DNA of 64,000 nt from Serratia marcescens (lineage in GTDB: Bacteria > Pseudomonadota > Gammaproteobacteria > Enterobacterales > Enterobacteriaceae): NCBI GenBank assembly GCA_015548865.1, contig JADMXW010000001.1, positions 303,715-367,714 of the forward strand, written 5' to 3'. The notes under the pieces were generated by a model. It was not told where the DNA came from and searched no databases. It saw only the letters and a program-made list of their open reading frames with translations. Position numbers and translations under genes: made by a program. This document shows positions 10,132-19,166 of the stretch, in pieces (the stretch's first letter is position 1; every line of letters starts with the position of its first letter).

Positions 10132-10154
10132 AAGATGCATTTTAAATGCATCTT
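10132..10154 (-). promoter_or_regulatory. NsrR operator upstream of ytfE
   Basis: A 23-bp perfect palindrome made of half-site AAGATGCATTT and its exact reverse complement around one central T. This matches the known NsrR operator of enteric ytfE genes. It lies 28-50 bp upstream of the ytfE start, so ytfE should be derepressed by nitric oxide. It falls in the short gap behind the peptidase-like gene. Confidence 0.9.
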
Positions 10155-10195
10155 AATGTGATGGATATAACTGAAAAGAGGTACGCTGAGGGCTG

Positions 10196-10906
10196 TCATT
10201 GAGGTTTAAATTTAACGGGGTTATACCCAGACCAGAGCCGTTGCTTTTCCGGCTCCTTCGGTGGCGTTTTCCGCACAAAACTCCGGTTTGTATTGGTGAG
10301 TAAGCGGTTCATATCAATCAGGGGATTGTCTTCGCTTTTGAACGCATGGTTAAGCTTGTTTTCTGCAATCGATTCTGGACTTAACGAATCTACATAACCA
10401 GAAAATGCTTTTGTCTCCCGTTTGAAAGCATTGGCAACTTGCTGCCCCAAAGGGGCCGATCCATCAGCTGAGTTACAGGAAATGACTCTGATATACTGAT
10501 AAAGCACCAGCGTTTCAGCTCGGTAATGATAGTCATACATGTACTTCAGATCTGCACCATCAACCCTATCCCGTTTCCCCTCTAGCAACAGACCCATTTT
10601 TCCTTTGCCACCGGTGTCAATATGACCGTGACCGAGGATATTTAATCTTCTGGCACCTTTATACGTATCGTCGAACCAATAAATACAGCGTTCATTCGGG
10701 TTGGTTTTTAAGTCACGAAAATCACGGCCCCAGCGGACATACTGATCGTCAGACTTATCAGCGCTAAGCAGATTAATGTCCGAGTCATGGACAATGGAGG
10801 TTAACTTTTGCAAAAAAGACGGTGAGTGTTGTTCCTTGGGAACCGATGATCGCGAGCCAGATGGCTCGTTCATCGTCTGGATGGGATGCAATGGAGTAAT
10901 CGGCAT
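10196..10906 (-). CDS. Putative clan CD (C80/MARTX-CPD-like) cysteine peptidase, effector-like
   Basis: No family is recognised with certainty. The 236-residue protein has a Pro/Ser-rich, probably disordered N-terminus (about 1-30), no signal peptide and no membrane segment. A hydrophobic strand then a His-Gly (RLNILGHGHIDTGGKG, about 87-102) is followed by a second strand and a Cys (IRVISCNSADGSAPLG, about 139-154). This order, His after a strand and Cys after the next, is the catalytic layout of clan CD peptidases, including the inositol-phosphate-activated CPD of MARTX toxins (family C80). The C-terminus is basic and Pro-rich. The disordered N-terminus and lack of a Sec signal would suit a delivered effector or toxin fragment, which is inference. 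Start ATG 10906 lacks a good ribosome site; ATG 10873 is the alternative. The gene sits between cpdB and ytfE. Confidence 0.45.
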   Translation of the reverse strand: MPITPLHPIQTMNEPSGSRSSVPKEQHSPSFLQKLTSIVHDSDINLLSADKSDDQYVRWGRDFRDLKTNPNERCIYWFDDTYKGARRLNILGHGHIDTGGKGKMGLLLEGKRDRVDGADLKYMYDYHYRAETLVLYQYIRVISCNSADGSAPLGQQVANAFKRETKAFSGYVDSLSPESIAENKLNHAFKSEDNPLIDMNRLLTNTNRSFVRKTPPKEPEKQRLWSGYNPVKFKPQ

Positions 10907-10928
10907 CGTAAGTCAATTGTAATCACCT

Positions 10929-10948
10929 AATGTAAACAGGTATACATT
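10929..10948 (-). promoter_or_regulatory. Inverted repeat upstream of the peptidase-like gene
   Basis: AATGTA and TACATT flank 8 bases, a 20-bp dyad 23-42 bp upstream of ATG 10906. It is a plausible operator, but no regulator is recognised. Confidence 0.3.
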
Positions 10949-10995
10949 TTGACAGGTGGCCGTTAGTTAATCATCCATAAACAGATTGCTGACTA

Positions 10996-11024
10996 CCGCG
11001 TCGCCATCAGACGAGGCGACGCGG
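10996..11024 (-). terminator. Hairpin after cpdB copy 1
   Basis: A perfect 10-bp GC-rich stem (CCGCGTCGCC and GGCGACGCGG) with a 9-base loop, 15 bp past the cpdB stop. No U-run follows on the minus strand, so it may act as a transcript 3' end stabiliser or a rho-assisted terminator. Confidence 0.5.
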
Positions 11025-11038
11025 ATAGAATAAACAGA

Positions 11039-12988
11039 CTAAGGGTGTTGCAGGTCAATGCGGTAAAGAGCAAAGCCTACGTCGTCGTGTCCCACCGATG
11101 TCATCCGGTATTGGGCCCTTTGATTGATAAACGCAGCAGCTTTGTCTGATGGCGACGTTTCGAACTGAATGTCCAATGGCGTAGTGCTGTTTATGGGGGC
11201 AAGACGCCAGTTATTATCTACCTTGGTTTTTACCGCTCCCTGTTTTTTCGTTTCTGCTGTGATATAGGCTGCCACTACAGAGCGATTTTCATCGGGAGAG
11301 GCAAACGCGACGTTCTTTTCCCCCGTTCCGGCAAATTTTTCGCCAAAAGCGCGGTAGTTATTGGTGGCAATCAGGAATGTCATCTTGGGATCGATGGGGT
11401 TGCCCTGGTAGGTCAGATTGATAATGCGCTCGGCGTTGGGGTTACGCGGCGCACACTCTCCGTCATAGCGGGCAGGTTGGGTTACATCAATCTGGTAGTT
11501 GACGCCGTCAATCACATCAAAATTATAGGTGCGAAAGCCGCTCCAGTTAATGAGGGATTGAGATGCTTGGCTGAGAGGATCGATTTGATTAAACTGGCCT
11601 GCAGAGCACTCCAGCCACTCTTTGATCTGCTGCCCGTTTACTTTCATGACCACCAACGTATCTACGTAAGCATAAAGATCGGCGGCGTTGCGGTAAGTCA
11701 GTTCACCCTTTTCAACTTCCACATAATGGTTAGGATCGTTCTTCCTGCCGCCCGCTTTTATCGGAGACACTGCGGAGAGTACCGGAATATTCGCCAAGTC
11801 AGGATCGCCCTGAATAACGTGATGTACATAGGCGCGCTGCGCATCATTGATGAGCTGTATAGTAGCGTCATCTTGCACTAGTGACAGATAGCTGTACATG
11901 TTGTCAGCGATTTTTCCGATAGGTTTACTAAAGAATGCGCGCGTTTGTTGGTGCGCATGGGATAACACTTTCACCAGGTTTTTATCTGCTTCGACCTGCG
12001 ATTGTTTTTTTGCTTTGTCAAAAATAGGGCGAGTTTCGGCCTTACCTTGCGTCACCTGCCACTTTCCGTTGTTATCGTTAATGACTAAATCGACAATACC
12101 GAGATGGTCTCCCCATTGACCAGGCATCACTGCGGGGATGCCGTTAAGTGTACCCTGTGTAATATCGCTACCGAGGATGGCGGCAAAATCTTTGCTGGGA
12201 AACACGGCGTGAGTATGACCAAACAGAATAGTGTTGATGCCGGGTACCTGACTCAGGTAGTACACCGAATTCTCTGCCATTGCATTGTAGGGGTCAGTAG
12301 AAATGCCGGAGTGGGGAATGGCAACCACAATATCAGCCCCTTTTTGTTGCATTATCGGCACCCATTTTTTCGCGGTGGCGGTAATATCTGCCACGGTGAC
12401 TTTTCCACTCAGGTGGATTTTATCCCATAACATGATTTGGGGCGGCACAAAACCGATATAGCCAATACGCAATGTGTGTGCTTTCCCATCACGATCTTTT
12501 ACCGGGGTATCTTTGATGATGTAGGGCGTGAACATCGGGTTACCGGTTTTTGCGTCCAGCACGTTGGCATTGACATAGGGAAAGGCCGCACCTGCTAATG
12601 CGGTGTGCAGGTAACTCAGACCGTAGTTGAATTCATGATTACCGAGGTTCCCTACGGCATAATCCAGCCGGTTCATGGCCAGGTACACCGGGTGCACTTC
12701 ACCGGGTTTTAGCCCGTTGGCAACCACATAATCATCTAGCGGGCTGCCCTGTATCAGATCACCGTTATCCACCAGAACGCTATTGGGGACTTCCTGACGC
12801 GCCCGGTGGATCAAACTGGCGGTGCGTACCAGGCCATATTTATCGGTAGACCTGTCTTTGTAGTAGTCAAAATCCATCATGTTGCTGTGCAAATCTGAGG
12901 TTTCCAAAATGCGCAGATCGACAGTGGCGGCATGTAAAGAAGTGGTAATTAGCAGAGCTACTAAACTGGGTGCGAGAGCATGCTTCAT
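11039..12988 (-). CDS. cpdB: Periplasmic 2',3'-cyclic-nucleotide 2'-phosphodiesterase/3'-nucleotidase, copy 1 (diverged)
   Basis: Periplasmic metallophosphoesterase that hydrolyses 2',3'-cyclic nucleotides and 3'-nucleotides for salvage. It has 649 residues with a Sec signal ([21 protein letters not shown]), the metallophosphatase domain ([45 protein letters not shown]) and a C-terminal 5'-nucleotidase domain. Start 12988 is chosen because AAGGAG lies 9 bases upstream; the upstream in-frame ATG is part of that ribosome site. The protein is clearly paralogous to the next gene but has drifted in normally conserved stretches: [12 protein letters not shown] for [21 protein letters not shown] for [16 protein letters not shown] for RAYGEKF. 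The signal peptide and leader are nearly identical to copy 2, so this is a tandem duplication with the upstream region. A shifted substrate preference is inference. Confidence 0.9.
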   Translation of the reverse strand: MKHALAPSLVALLITTSLHAATVDLRILETSDLHSNMMDFDYYKDRSTDKYGLVRTASLIHRARQEVPNSVLVDNGDLIQGSPLDDYVVANGLKPGEVHPVYLAMNRLDYAVGNLGNHEFNYGLSYLHTALAGAAFPYVNANVLDAKTGNPMFTPYIIKDTPVKDRDGKAHTLRIGYIGFVPPQIMLWDKIHLSGKVTVADITATAKKWVPIMQQKGADIVVAIPHSGISTDPYNAMAENSVYYLSQVPGINTILFGHTHAVFPSKDFAAILGSDITQGTLNGIPAVMPGQWGDHLGIVDLVINDNNGKWQVTQGKAETRPIFDKAKKQSQVEADKNLVKVLSHAHQQTRAFFSKPIGKIADNMYSYLSLVQDDATIQLINDAQRAYVHHVIQGDPDLANIPVLSAVSPIKAGGRKNDPNHYVEVEKGELTYRNAADLYAYVDTLVVMKVNGQQIKEWLECSAGQFNQIDPLSQASQSLINWSGFRTYNFDVIDGVNYQIDVTQPARYDGECAPRNPNAERIINLTYQGNPIDPKMTFLIATNNYRAFGEKFAGTGEKNVAFASPDENRSVVAAYITAETKKQGAVKTKVDNNWRLAPINSTTPLDIQFETSPSDKAAAFINQRAQYRMTSVGHDDVGFALYRIDLQHP

Positions 12989-13182
12989 CTTGCCTGACTC
13001 CTTCATGGTTGGGTTGCTCGTGGATTTGCATCCCTAAAACTACCTCTTCAGAGGAAAACAAATGGTCATAGAACCATGAAAGTCCGATGGGCTGTTCTTG
13101 CGTTGATTTAGTCGTTGAAGGTGCATTTCGGCCTTGCCGGTGGTTTATGTCGTGCCTCACCTGACAAAGTCACTTCCCCCCT

Positions 13183-13266
13183 CGTTATCCTCGGCGAAAG
13201 CCGGGGATCTTTGCCAGAAGAAGCGCGTGACTTCTGTAAGGGATTTCCGCCTTCGCAGGAAAGACG
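13183..13266. repeat. 84-bp interspersed repeat, copy A
   Basis: An 84-bp element (start CGTTATCCTCGGCGAAAGCC, end CCTTCGCAGGAAAGACG) that aligns without gaps to the copy at 56349, about 71 of 84 identical by eye. Its ends are imperfect inverted repeats and it contains two short hairpins (CTCGGCGAAAGCCGGG and TCCGCCTTCGCAGGA). It lies between the cpdB copies and looks like a non-coding palindromic intergenic repeat. Confidence 0.75.
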
Positions 13267-13387
13267 GTGGTAGTAGGGCTGTTTGTCCGTGTTTCCCGGT
13301 GAATCACGACGAGAGGCACTCCGGCGGCTTACGCCACTACGACCCCATCGCCGCACTTCACCTAATAACAGGCTTTGTCATCACTCT

Positions 13388-13410
13388 GAACGCCGCATTA
13401 AGCGGCGTTC
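13388..13410 (-). terminator. Hairpin after cpdB copy 2
   Basis: GAACGCCGC and GCGGCGTTC form a perfect 9-bp stem with a 5-base loop 9 bp past the cpdB copy 2 stop. There is no U-run. Confidence 0.5.
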
Positions 13411-13418
13411 TTAACCGA

Positions 13419-15368
13419 TTACTGTTTTTGTAAATCGAGCCGATATAACGCAAAACCCACGTCATCATGACCGAGGGATATCATAGGATATTGCGCTTTC
13501 TCTTTGATAAAGTCCGCTGCTTTGGGCGATGGTGACGTTTCCATGCGGATATCCAACGGTGTGTCGCTCTTGATTGGCGCCAAACGCCAATTATTGTCCG
13601 CTTGAGGTTTCACCTCACCCTGCTTTTGCGTTTCCGCGCTAATGTAGGCTGCCAGCACAGAACGGTTCTCATCGGGAGAGGCAAACGCGACGTATTTTTC
13701 CCCCGTTCCGGCAAATTTCTCGCCATAGGCGCGGTAGTTATTGGTGGCAATCAGGAATGTCATTTTGGGATCGATGGGCTTACCCTGATAGGTCAGATTG
13801 ACAATACGCTCGGCGTTGGGGTTACGCGGCGCACACTCCCCGTCATAGCGTGCGGGTTGGGTTACATCAATCTGATAGCTGACGCCGTCAATCACGTCAA
13901 AGTTATAGGTGCGGAAGCCGTCCCAGTTAATCAAGGATTGAGGCGCCTTGCTGTGCGGATCGATTTGATTGAACTGGCCCGCAGAGCACTCCAGCCACTC
14001 TTTCACCTGCTGACCATTGGCTTTCACCACGACCAGCGTGTTGGGATAGAGGTAGAGATCGGCAGCGTTGCGAAACGTCAGTTCACCCTTTTCCACTTCC
14101 ACATAGCTGTTAGGATCGTTTTTCCTGCCGCCCGCTTTGAATGGTGCGGCGGCGGAAAGCACTGGAATATCAGCCAGATCGGGATCGCCCTGAATAAAGT
14201 GCTGCACATAGGCACGCTGTGCGTTATTAACGATCTGTACCGTCGGATCGTCTTGTACCAGTGAAAGGTAGCTGTACATGTTATCAGCAGCTTTACCGAT
14301 GGGTTTGCCGACAAAGGTGCGCGTTTGCTGATGCGCATCGGACAATACATTCACCAGATCTTTATCCGCTTCTGCCCGCGATTGTTTTTGTGCCTTGTCA
14401 AAAATAGGTCGCGCTTGTGCTTTCCCTTGCGTCACCTGCCACGTTCCACTGTCATTGTTTACCACCAGGTCGACAATACCCAAATGATCGCCCCATTGGC
14501 CGGGCATCACGGCGGGAATGCCATTAAGCGTGCCCTGTGTAATATCGCTACCGGGAATAGCAGCAAAATCTTTGCTGGGAAACACTGCGTGGGCATGCCC
14601 AAACAGAATGGCATTAATCCCTGGCACCTGGCTAAGGTAGTACACCGAATTTTCTGCCATGGCCTTATACGGCTCGCCAGAAAGACCAGAGTGGGGAATG
14701 GCAACCACAATATCGGCGCCTTTCTGCCGCATTTCAGGTACCCACTTTTTCGCGGTTTCGGTAATGTCGGCAACGGTGACTTTACCACTCAGGTTGGCTT
14801 TATCCCACACCATGATTTGTGGCGGCACAAAACCGATATAACCTATGCGTAACGTATGGGTTTTACCGTCACGATCTTTTACCGGGGTATCTTTGATGAT
14901 GTAAGGGGTAAACAGCGGTTTGCCGGTTTTGGCCTCCAGCACGTTGGCGTTTACATAGGGGAAAGCCGCGCCGGACAGCGCTTTGTGTAGATAATCCAGA
15001 CCGTAGTTGAATTCATGGTTGCCGATATTACCGACTGCATAGTCGAGTCTATTCATGGCCAGATAAACCGGGTGCACTTCCCCCTGTTGTAGCCCTTTGG
15101 CTGCCATGTAATCTCCCAGTGGGCTGCCTTGGATCAGGTCACCGTTATCCACTAGGATGCTATTGGTCGCCTCCTGACGCGCGCCGCGGATTAAACTGGC
15201 AGTGCGTACCAAACCAAATTTATCCGTAGGGGTATCTTTGTAATAATCAAAATCCATCATGTTGCTGTGCAGATCGGTAGTTTCCAAAATGCGCAGATCG
15301 ATGGTGGCAGCGTGCAGTGAGGTGGTAACGAACAGGGCCACTAAACCTGGCGCGAGCGCGTGCTTCAT
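13419..15368 (-). CDS. cpdB: Periplasmic 2',3'-cyclic-nucleotide 2'-phosphodiesterase/3'-nucleotidase, copy 2 (canonical)
   Basis: Same role and architecture as copy 1, also 649 residues, and closer to E. coli CpdB in the diagnostic stretches ([44 protein letters not shown]). The signal peptide is [21 protein letters not shown]. Metal-site motifs [28 protein letters not shown] and GHAHAVFP are intact. Start 15368 is chosen because AAGGAG stands 9 bases upstream; the open frame extends further but that would place the ribosome site inside the gene. It is divergent from cysQ, the conserved enteric arrangement, so this is probably the ancestral copy. Either copy may be transcribed on its own, since about 430 bp with a hairpin and a repeat separate them. 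Confidence 0.96.
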   Translation of the reverse strand: MKHALAPGLVALFVTTSLHAATIDLRILETTDLHSNMMDFDYYKDTPTDKFGLVRTASLIRGARQEATNSILVDNGDLIQGSPLGDYMAAKGLQQGEVHPVYLAMNRLDYAVGNIGNHEFNYGLDYLHKALSGAAFPYVNANVLEAKTGKPLFTPYIIKDTPVKDRDGKTHTLRIGYIGFVPPQIMVWDKANLSGKVTVADITETAKKWVPEMRQKGADIVVAIPHSGLSGEPYKAMAENSVYYLSQVPGINAILFGHAHAVFPSKDFAAIPGSDITQGTLNGIPAVMPGQWGDHLGIVDLVVNNDSGTWQVTQGKAQARPIFDKAQKQSRAEADKDLVNVLSDAHQQTRTFVGKPIGKAADNMYSYLSLVQDDPTVQIVNNAQRAYVQHFIQGDPDLADIPVLSAAAPFKAGGRKNDPNSYVEVEKGELTFRNAADLYLYPNTLVVVKANGQQVKEWLECSAGQFNQIDPHSKAPQSLINWDGFRTYNFDVIDGVSYQIDVTQPARYDGECAPRNPNAERIVNLTYQGKPIDPKMTFLIATNNYRAYGEKFAGTGEKYVAFASPDENRSVLAAYISAETQKQGEVKPQADNNWRLAPIKSDTPLDIRMETSPSPKAADFIKEKAQYPMISLGHDDVGFALYRLDLQKQ

Positions 15369-15553
15369 ATTGCCTGACTCCTTCATGTTGGCGTTGCACT
15401 TGGATTTGATACTCATAAAGTATCCTACCAAAGGGAGTAAATTGGCATAGAATCATGACAGGTCAGTGGCGCATCTCACTCTTTTGACAAAGAATAAGTC
15501 GGTTAGCGCGTTGGATCGTATACACAACGAGCACCAGAAAAACGAGGTTCACT

Positions 15554-16294
15554 ATGTTGGAACAAATTTGCCAGTTGGCGCGAGACGCCGGTGCGGCGAT
15601 CATGCAGGTGTATGATGGCGAACGCCCTGTTGACGTCGCGCATAAAAAAGACGCATCACCCGTGACCGCAGCAGATTTGGCCGCGCATCATATTATCAAA
15701 CAGGGGTTGGCGCAGAGGTTTGCCGATATTCCTTTGCTATCGGAAGAAGACCCCCCTACGTGGGAAGTGCGCCAGCACTGGCAGCGCTACTGGTTGGTGG
15801 ATCCGCTGGATGGCACCAAAGAGTTTCTCAATCGTAACGGTGAATTTACCGTAAATATCGCGTTGATTGAAAATGGTGCACCGATATTGGGCGTTGTTTA
15901 TGTGCCGGTAACGGATGTAATGTACGCTGCAGTGGGGGGGAAAGCGTGGAAAGAGGTGGAGGGTGTGCGCCGTTTGATTCGTGTTAATCATGCTCATCCG
16001 CCGCTGGTGGTAGTGAGCCGTTCTCATCTGGATGCAGAATTAAAAGACTATCTGCTCCAGCTTGGTGAGCACCAAACGGTAGCGATTGGGTCCTCACTTA
16101 AATTTTGTTTGGTCGCGGAAGGTAAGGCCCAATTGTATCCTCGATTCGGACCGACCAATGTGTGGGATACGGCTGCCGGGCATGCCATTGCCGCAGCAGC
16201 AGGCGCACAAGTACATGATTGGCAGGGAAAAACTCTCAATTATGTGCCACGTGAATCCTTTCTTAATCCTGGGTTCCGTGTGTCGCTGTTTTGA
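15554..16294 (+). CDS. cysQ: 3'(2'),5'-bisphosphate nucleotidase CysQ
   Basis: Mg-dependent, lithium-sensitive phosphatase of the inositol-monophosphatase superfamily. It hydrolyses 3'-phosphoadenosine 5'-phosphate, a by-product of sulfate assimilation, to AMP at the cytoplasmic side. The 246-residue length equals E. coli CysQ. Metal-binding motifs are visible: LLSEEDPP (about 60-68), [12 protein letters not shown] (about 80-91) and [15 protein letters not shown] (near 205). It starts at ATG 15554 after AACGAGGTTCACT, with a weak GAGG. It is divergent from cpdB copy 2 and convergent with ytfJ, as in E. coli. Confidence 0.97.
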   Translation: MLEQICQLARDAGAAIMQVYDGERPVDVAHKKDASPVTAADLAAHHIIKQGLAQRFADIPLLSEEDPPTWEVRQHWQRYWLVDPLDGTKEFLNRNGEFTVNIALIENGAPILGVVYVPVTDVMYAAVGGKAWKEVEGVRRLIRVNHAHPPLVVVSRSHLDAELKDYLLQLGEHQTVAIGSSLKFCLVAEGKAQLYPRFGPTNVWDTAAGHAIAAAAGAQVHDWQGKTLNYVPRESFLNPGFRVSLF

Positions 16295-16299
16295 ACGAT

Positions 16300-16331
16300 A
16301 TAGGCGTGATGTGACGATCATCCACGCCTAT
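16300..16331. terminator. Hairpin between convergent cysQ and ytfJ
   Basis: ATAGGCGTG and CACGCCTAT form a 9-bp stem with a 14-base loop in the 50-bp gap between converging genes. It could serve both strands, though U-runs are poor. Confidence 0.5.
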
Positions 16332-16344
16332 TCTCTATGAACAA

Positions 16345-16926
16345 TTACTCTTTCAGTAACTGTGGCAGCAGGTTCATCACCTGTTGCACTTCCTGTGTAC
16401 TGAGCGCTCCGTCTTTGACATATCGCACTTGCCCACGTTTATCCAGTACCACAATCGCTGAGCTTTTCGCGTCCAACTGCCAGGATTTGCGGACATTGCC
16501 ATGACTATCGACGATAAACTGCGACCAAGGGAAAGTTTTTTTGCTCTCTTCAAGGCTGCTACGAACAAACGGCCCGGTGCCGAGGATAGCATCATCCGTA
16601 TTGACGATTGTCGTCGTTTGGTAATATTCACGCGCTAGATTAGCGGCCTTGATGGCACCTATCAGCGGATCGTTCATCTCCTTGGCGGATGTTCTGCCTG
16701 CAATATGCTGGATGACGCGCACTTTTCCCGTGAGCTGTGCACTATTCCAGTTCTGGTAGCTAAACTGTTCGTTCTGGTACATAAGCTCCCCTTTATCGGC
16801 AACACCGGTAGGGGGCACAGTTTGGTTGAGCGTAAGGTTGTGCGCCGTGGCAGGCAGGGCCAACAGGGTACAGATGCTAAACAGGGCTATCCGCTGATGC
16901 AGTGTCGAGGTATGGCAGGCAGTCAT
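16345..16926 (-). CDS. ytfJ: Periplasmic YtfJ family protein (thioredoxin-like fold)
   Basis: Conserved exported protein of unknown function (family TIGR01626). It has 193 residues (E. coli 184), with a Sec signal at about 8-28 (LFSICTLLALPATAHN) and a conserved core: WNSAQLTGKVRVIQHIAGRTSAKE, YQTTTIVNTDDA, FVRSSLEESKKTFPWSQFIVDSHG and SSAIVVLDKRGQVRYVKDGALS. The layout resembles thioredoxin-fold proteins but the active-site CxxC is absent. The first Met gives a slightly longer N-terminus than E. coli. It is divergent from ytfK across a 313-bp gap. Confidence 0.93.
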   Translation of the reverse strand: MTACHTSTLHQRIALFSICTLLALPATAHNLTLNQTVPPTGVADKGELMYQNEQFSYQNWNSAQLTGKVRVIQHIAGRTSAKEMNDPLIGAIKAANLAREYYQTTTIVNTDDAILGTGPFVRSSLEESKKTFPWSQFIVDSHGNVRKSWQLDAKSSAIVVLDKRGQVRYVKDGALSTQEVQQVMNLLPQLLKE

Positions 16927-17239
16927 AGAGTGTCCTCTGGTAGAAAGCAGCGAAGATTACGTGAAACCGTCGCTTAAGCGTAGAGGAGGATATCTGGTCT
17001 GTCCTGTCTGAAATGTGATCGATGTTCATAATTATTGTTACTTAAAGGTAAAAACAAAACTATGCTGATCGATAACGGAACTATCTTATAACAGTCTGAA
17101 AACCCCGTGAATTGTGCTGTTTTTTTGTGTGGAACTAAATGCCATCTGGCGACACTAATAGTTAGGTGTTCCATTAACGCGTTGTTGTATTCCCCACTTT
17201 GGGGCCGAATAGAAAAATGAAAACGGGAGGAGAGATACA
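16927..17239. other. Intergenic promoter region between divergent ytfJ and ytfK
   Basis: No gene is seen. On the plus strand there are AT-rich stretches, a CRP half-site-like TGTGATCGATG (17018-17028) and TTATAAC (17093-17099) as -10-like elements. Just before ytfK there is a small CCCC-ACTT-TGGGG hairpin and a strong GGGAGGAGAG ribosome site. The true start points cannot be assigned by reading. Confidence 0.4.
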
Positions 17240-17446
17240 ATGCGGATCTTCGAACGTTACAATCCGTTGAAAGTCGCGAAATACGTGAAAACGCTGTTTC
17301 GTGGTCGATTGTATATCAGAGGTATCGGTGCTTTTGAGTTTGATTACGGCAAAATATTGTTGCCTAAAACTCAGGACAAACAGCATTTGCTGGTCATGTC
17401 CGAGGTGAACCGGCAGGTGATGCGGCTGCAAGCCGACATCGGCTAA
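17240..17446 (+). CDS. ytfK: YtfK, stringent-response modulator family (DUF1107)
   Basis: Small cytoplasmic protein of 68 residues, equal in length to E. coli YtfK, which binds SpoT and tilts it to (p)ppGpp synthesis during phosphate or fatty-acid starvation (established for E. coli). Conserved sequence runs throughout: [40 protein letters not shown] and [21 protein letters not shown] strong ribosome site (GGGAGGAGAG) lies 5 bases upstream of ATG 17240, suggesting high expression. It is monocistronic, followed by a hairpin and converging ytfL. Confidence 0.95.
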   Translation: MRIFERYNPLKVAKYVKTLFRGRLYIRGIGAFEFDYGKILLPKTQDKQHLLVMSEVNRQVMRLQADIG

Positions 17447-17461
17447 AAGGTTCGGAAAGTG

Positions 17462-17490
17462 TGCTGCTGCGCCCGTAGATGGCAGCAGCA
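17462..17490. terminator. Hairpin between convergent ytfK and ytfL
   Basis: TGCTGCTGC and GCAGCAGCA make a perfect 9-bp stem with an 11-base loop, placed 16 bp after the ytfK stop and 36 bp before the ytfL stop. There is no U-run on either side. Confidence 0.5.
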
Positions 17491-17525
17491 ACGGGGCCAG
17501 TGGATGAGACTGGCCACATTGTTGA

Positions 17526-18866
17526 TTAGCTTTTTGGCTCAGCCAGTGTTTCAGCATCGGAGGCTGTGGTTGCGGCGGTGTTCTTTTCTTCAAGGCGGGT
17601 GACCAGCAACTGGTCTATCTTGTAACTATCAATATCCACCACCTCAAATTTATAACCCGCAAAGCGAACGGAATCAGTACGTTTCGGAATTTTACGCAGC
17701 GTATACATCATAAAACCGCCGATGGTTTCGTAATTGTCCGAATGAGGAAAATCATCAATGCTCAGCGCGCGCATCACATCTTCAATCGGCGTACCACCAT
17801 CGATAAGCCACGAGTTTTCATCACGCGCTACAATCTGTTCTTCCATGCCCTGACCCACCAGGTCTCCCATCAATGTGGTCATCACATCGTTCAGGGTGAT
17901 AATGCCAACGACCAGCGCATATTCGTTAAGGATTACCGCAAAATCTTCACCCGCAGCCTTAAAGCTTTCCAGCGCTTCCGAGAGCGTCAGTGTGTCAGGG
18001 ACAATGAGTGCGGTACGGATCTGAATGCCGCCATTGAGTGCCAGGCTCTGGTTGGCCAGCACGCGGTTGAGCAGATCTTTGGAGTCAACATAGCCTACGA
18101 TCTGATCGATGTTACCGTTACACACCAGAAACTTGGAGTGCGGCTGTTGGGCTATTTTCTCTTTGATTTGCGCTTCATCCTCATGCAAATCGAAAAATAC
18201 CACGCTTTCCCGCGGTGTCATCGACGAGGGTACGGTACGGGATTCCAGTTCAAACACGTTTTCTATCAGTTCGTGCTCCTGCTTGCGCAATACGCCTGCA
18301 AGTGCACCCGCTTCAACCACCGCATATATATCGTCTGAGGTAATGTCGTCGTTGCGCACCATGGGCAGCTTGAGCAAACGGAAAATCACATTCGACAGAC
18401 CGTTAAAAAACCATACTAACGGGCGGAAAAAGAACAGACAGAAGCGCATGGGATTGATAATCCGGACAGCAACAGTTTCCGGTGTCGTCATGCCAATGCG
18501 TTTCGGCGTTAAATCGCCCAGCAGAATAAACAGGCTGGTAACCAGAGCAAATGAACAGGCAAAGCTGACGGTATCCGCCATTTCCTGTGTCATAAAGCGT
18601 TGGAAAAACACATTAAAATAGGGGGAGAACGCTTGATCGCCAATGATACCCGCCAAAATAGCTACGGCATTAACGCCGATTTGAATAACGGTAAAAAAGA
18701 TACCGGGCGTTTCCTGGAGTTTTAGCACCATGGAGGCATTAAGATTGCCTTCATCTGCCATCTGTTTAAGTTTGATTTTGCGTGAGGCGGCCAGTGAGAT
18801 CTCAGACAACGAGAAAAACGCACTGAGCGCGATCAGTAGAACTATCAGTAATATACTGTTTAACAT
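17526..18866 (-). CDS. ytfL: YtfL/PaeA, CNNM-type membrane protein with CBS and CorC_HlyC domains
   Basis: Inner-membrane protein of the HlyC/CorC (UPF0053) family. In E. coli, YtfL (PaeA) protects against cadaverine and putrescine and probably exports them. It has 446 residues (E. coli 447). The CNNM/DUF21 transmembrane domain spans about 1-190 (SAFFSLSEISLAASRKIKLKQ, with Pro-containing DLTPKRIG), followed by paired CBS motifs (SSMTPRESVVFFDLHEDEA and EDFAVILNEYALVVGIITLNDV) and a C-terminal CorC_HlyC domain (WLIDGGTPIEDVMRAL...IGGFMMYTLRKIPKRTDSV). I chose ATG 18866, matching the family start MLNSI, preceded by CCGGAAA; an in-frame ATG five codons upstream is possible. An ERIC element sits in its upstream region. 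Confidence 0.95.
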   Translation of the reverse strand: MLNSILLIVLLIALSAFFSLSEISLAASRKIKLKQMADEGNLNASMVLKLQETPGIFFTVIQIGVNAVAILAGIIGDQAFSPYFNVFFQRFMTQEMADTVSFACSFALVTSLFILLGDLTPKRIGMTTPETVAVRIINPMRFCLFFFRPLVWFFNGLSNVIFRLLKLPMVRNDDITSDDIYAVVEAGALAGVLRKQEHELIENVFELESRTVPSSMTPRESVVFFDLHEDEAQIKEKIAQQPHSKFLVCNGNIDQIVGYVDSKDLLNRVLANQSLALNGGIQIRTALIVPDTLTLSEALESFKAAGEDFAVILNEYALVVGIITLNDVMTTLMGDLVGQGMEEQIVARDENSWLIDGGTPIEDVMRALSIDDFPHSDNYETIGGFMMYTLRKIPKRTDSVRFAGYKFEVVDIDSYKIDQLLVTRLEEKNTAATTASDAETLAEPKS

Positions 18867-18933
18867 ATGTTTTCCGGCCATTTAGGCCAGATCCTCAGGA
18901 AGGTCATAAATGCATGAATAGTAATAGCCGCAT

Positions 18934-19060
18934 TATACCCTAAATAATTCGAGTTGCAGGAAGGCGGCAAGTGAAGGAATCCCGATGAACTTACTCAAGT
19001 CAGTGATTTGGGTGAGTGAGCGCAGCCAACACACCTGCAACTTGAAGTATGACGGGTATA
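18934..19060 (+). repeat. Full-length ERIC element (127 bp)
   Basis: Bounded by TATACCC at 18934 and GGGTATA at 19060, exactly 127 bp, the standard ERIC length. The interior carries the ERIC signature (CAAGTCAGTGATTTGGGTGA, then GAGCGCAGCCAAC) and the ends are imperfect inverted repeats (AATTCGAGTTGCAGG against CCTGCAACTTGAAG). It lies between the divergent... that is, co-oriented minus-strand genes ytfL and msrA, in the ytfL leader or promoter region. Confidence 0.9.
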
Positions 19061-19166
19061 GATGACAGAATGAATAACGCCGCCATGACGGATGTCAGGC
19101 GGCGCGAGCATTATAACGGTGGTGATAGGCTACTTGGCAAGCATGGCGTAAAATCTGAGCGATTTA

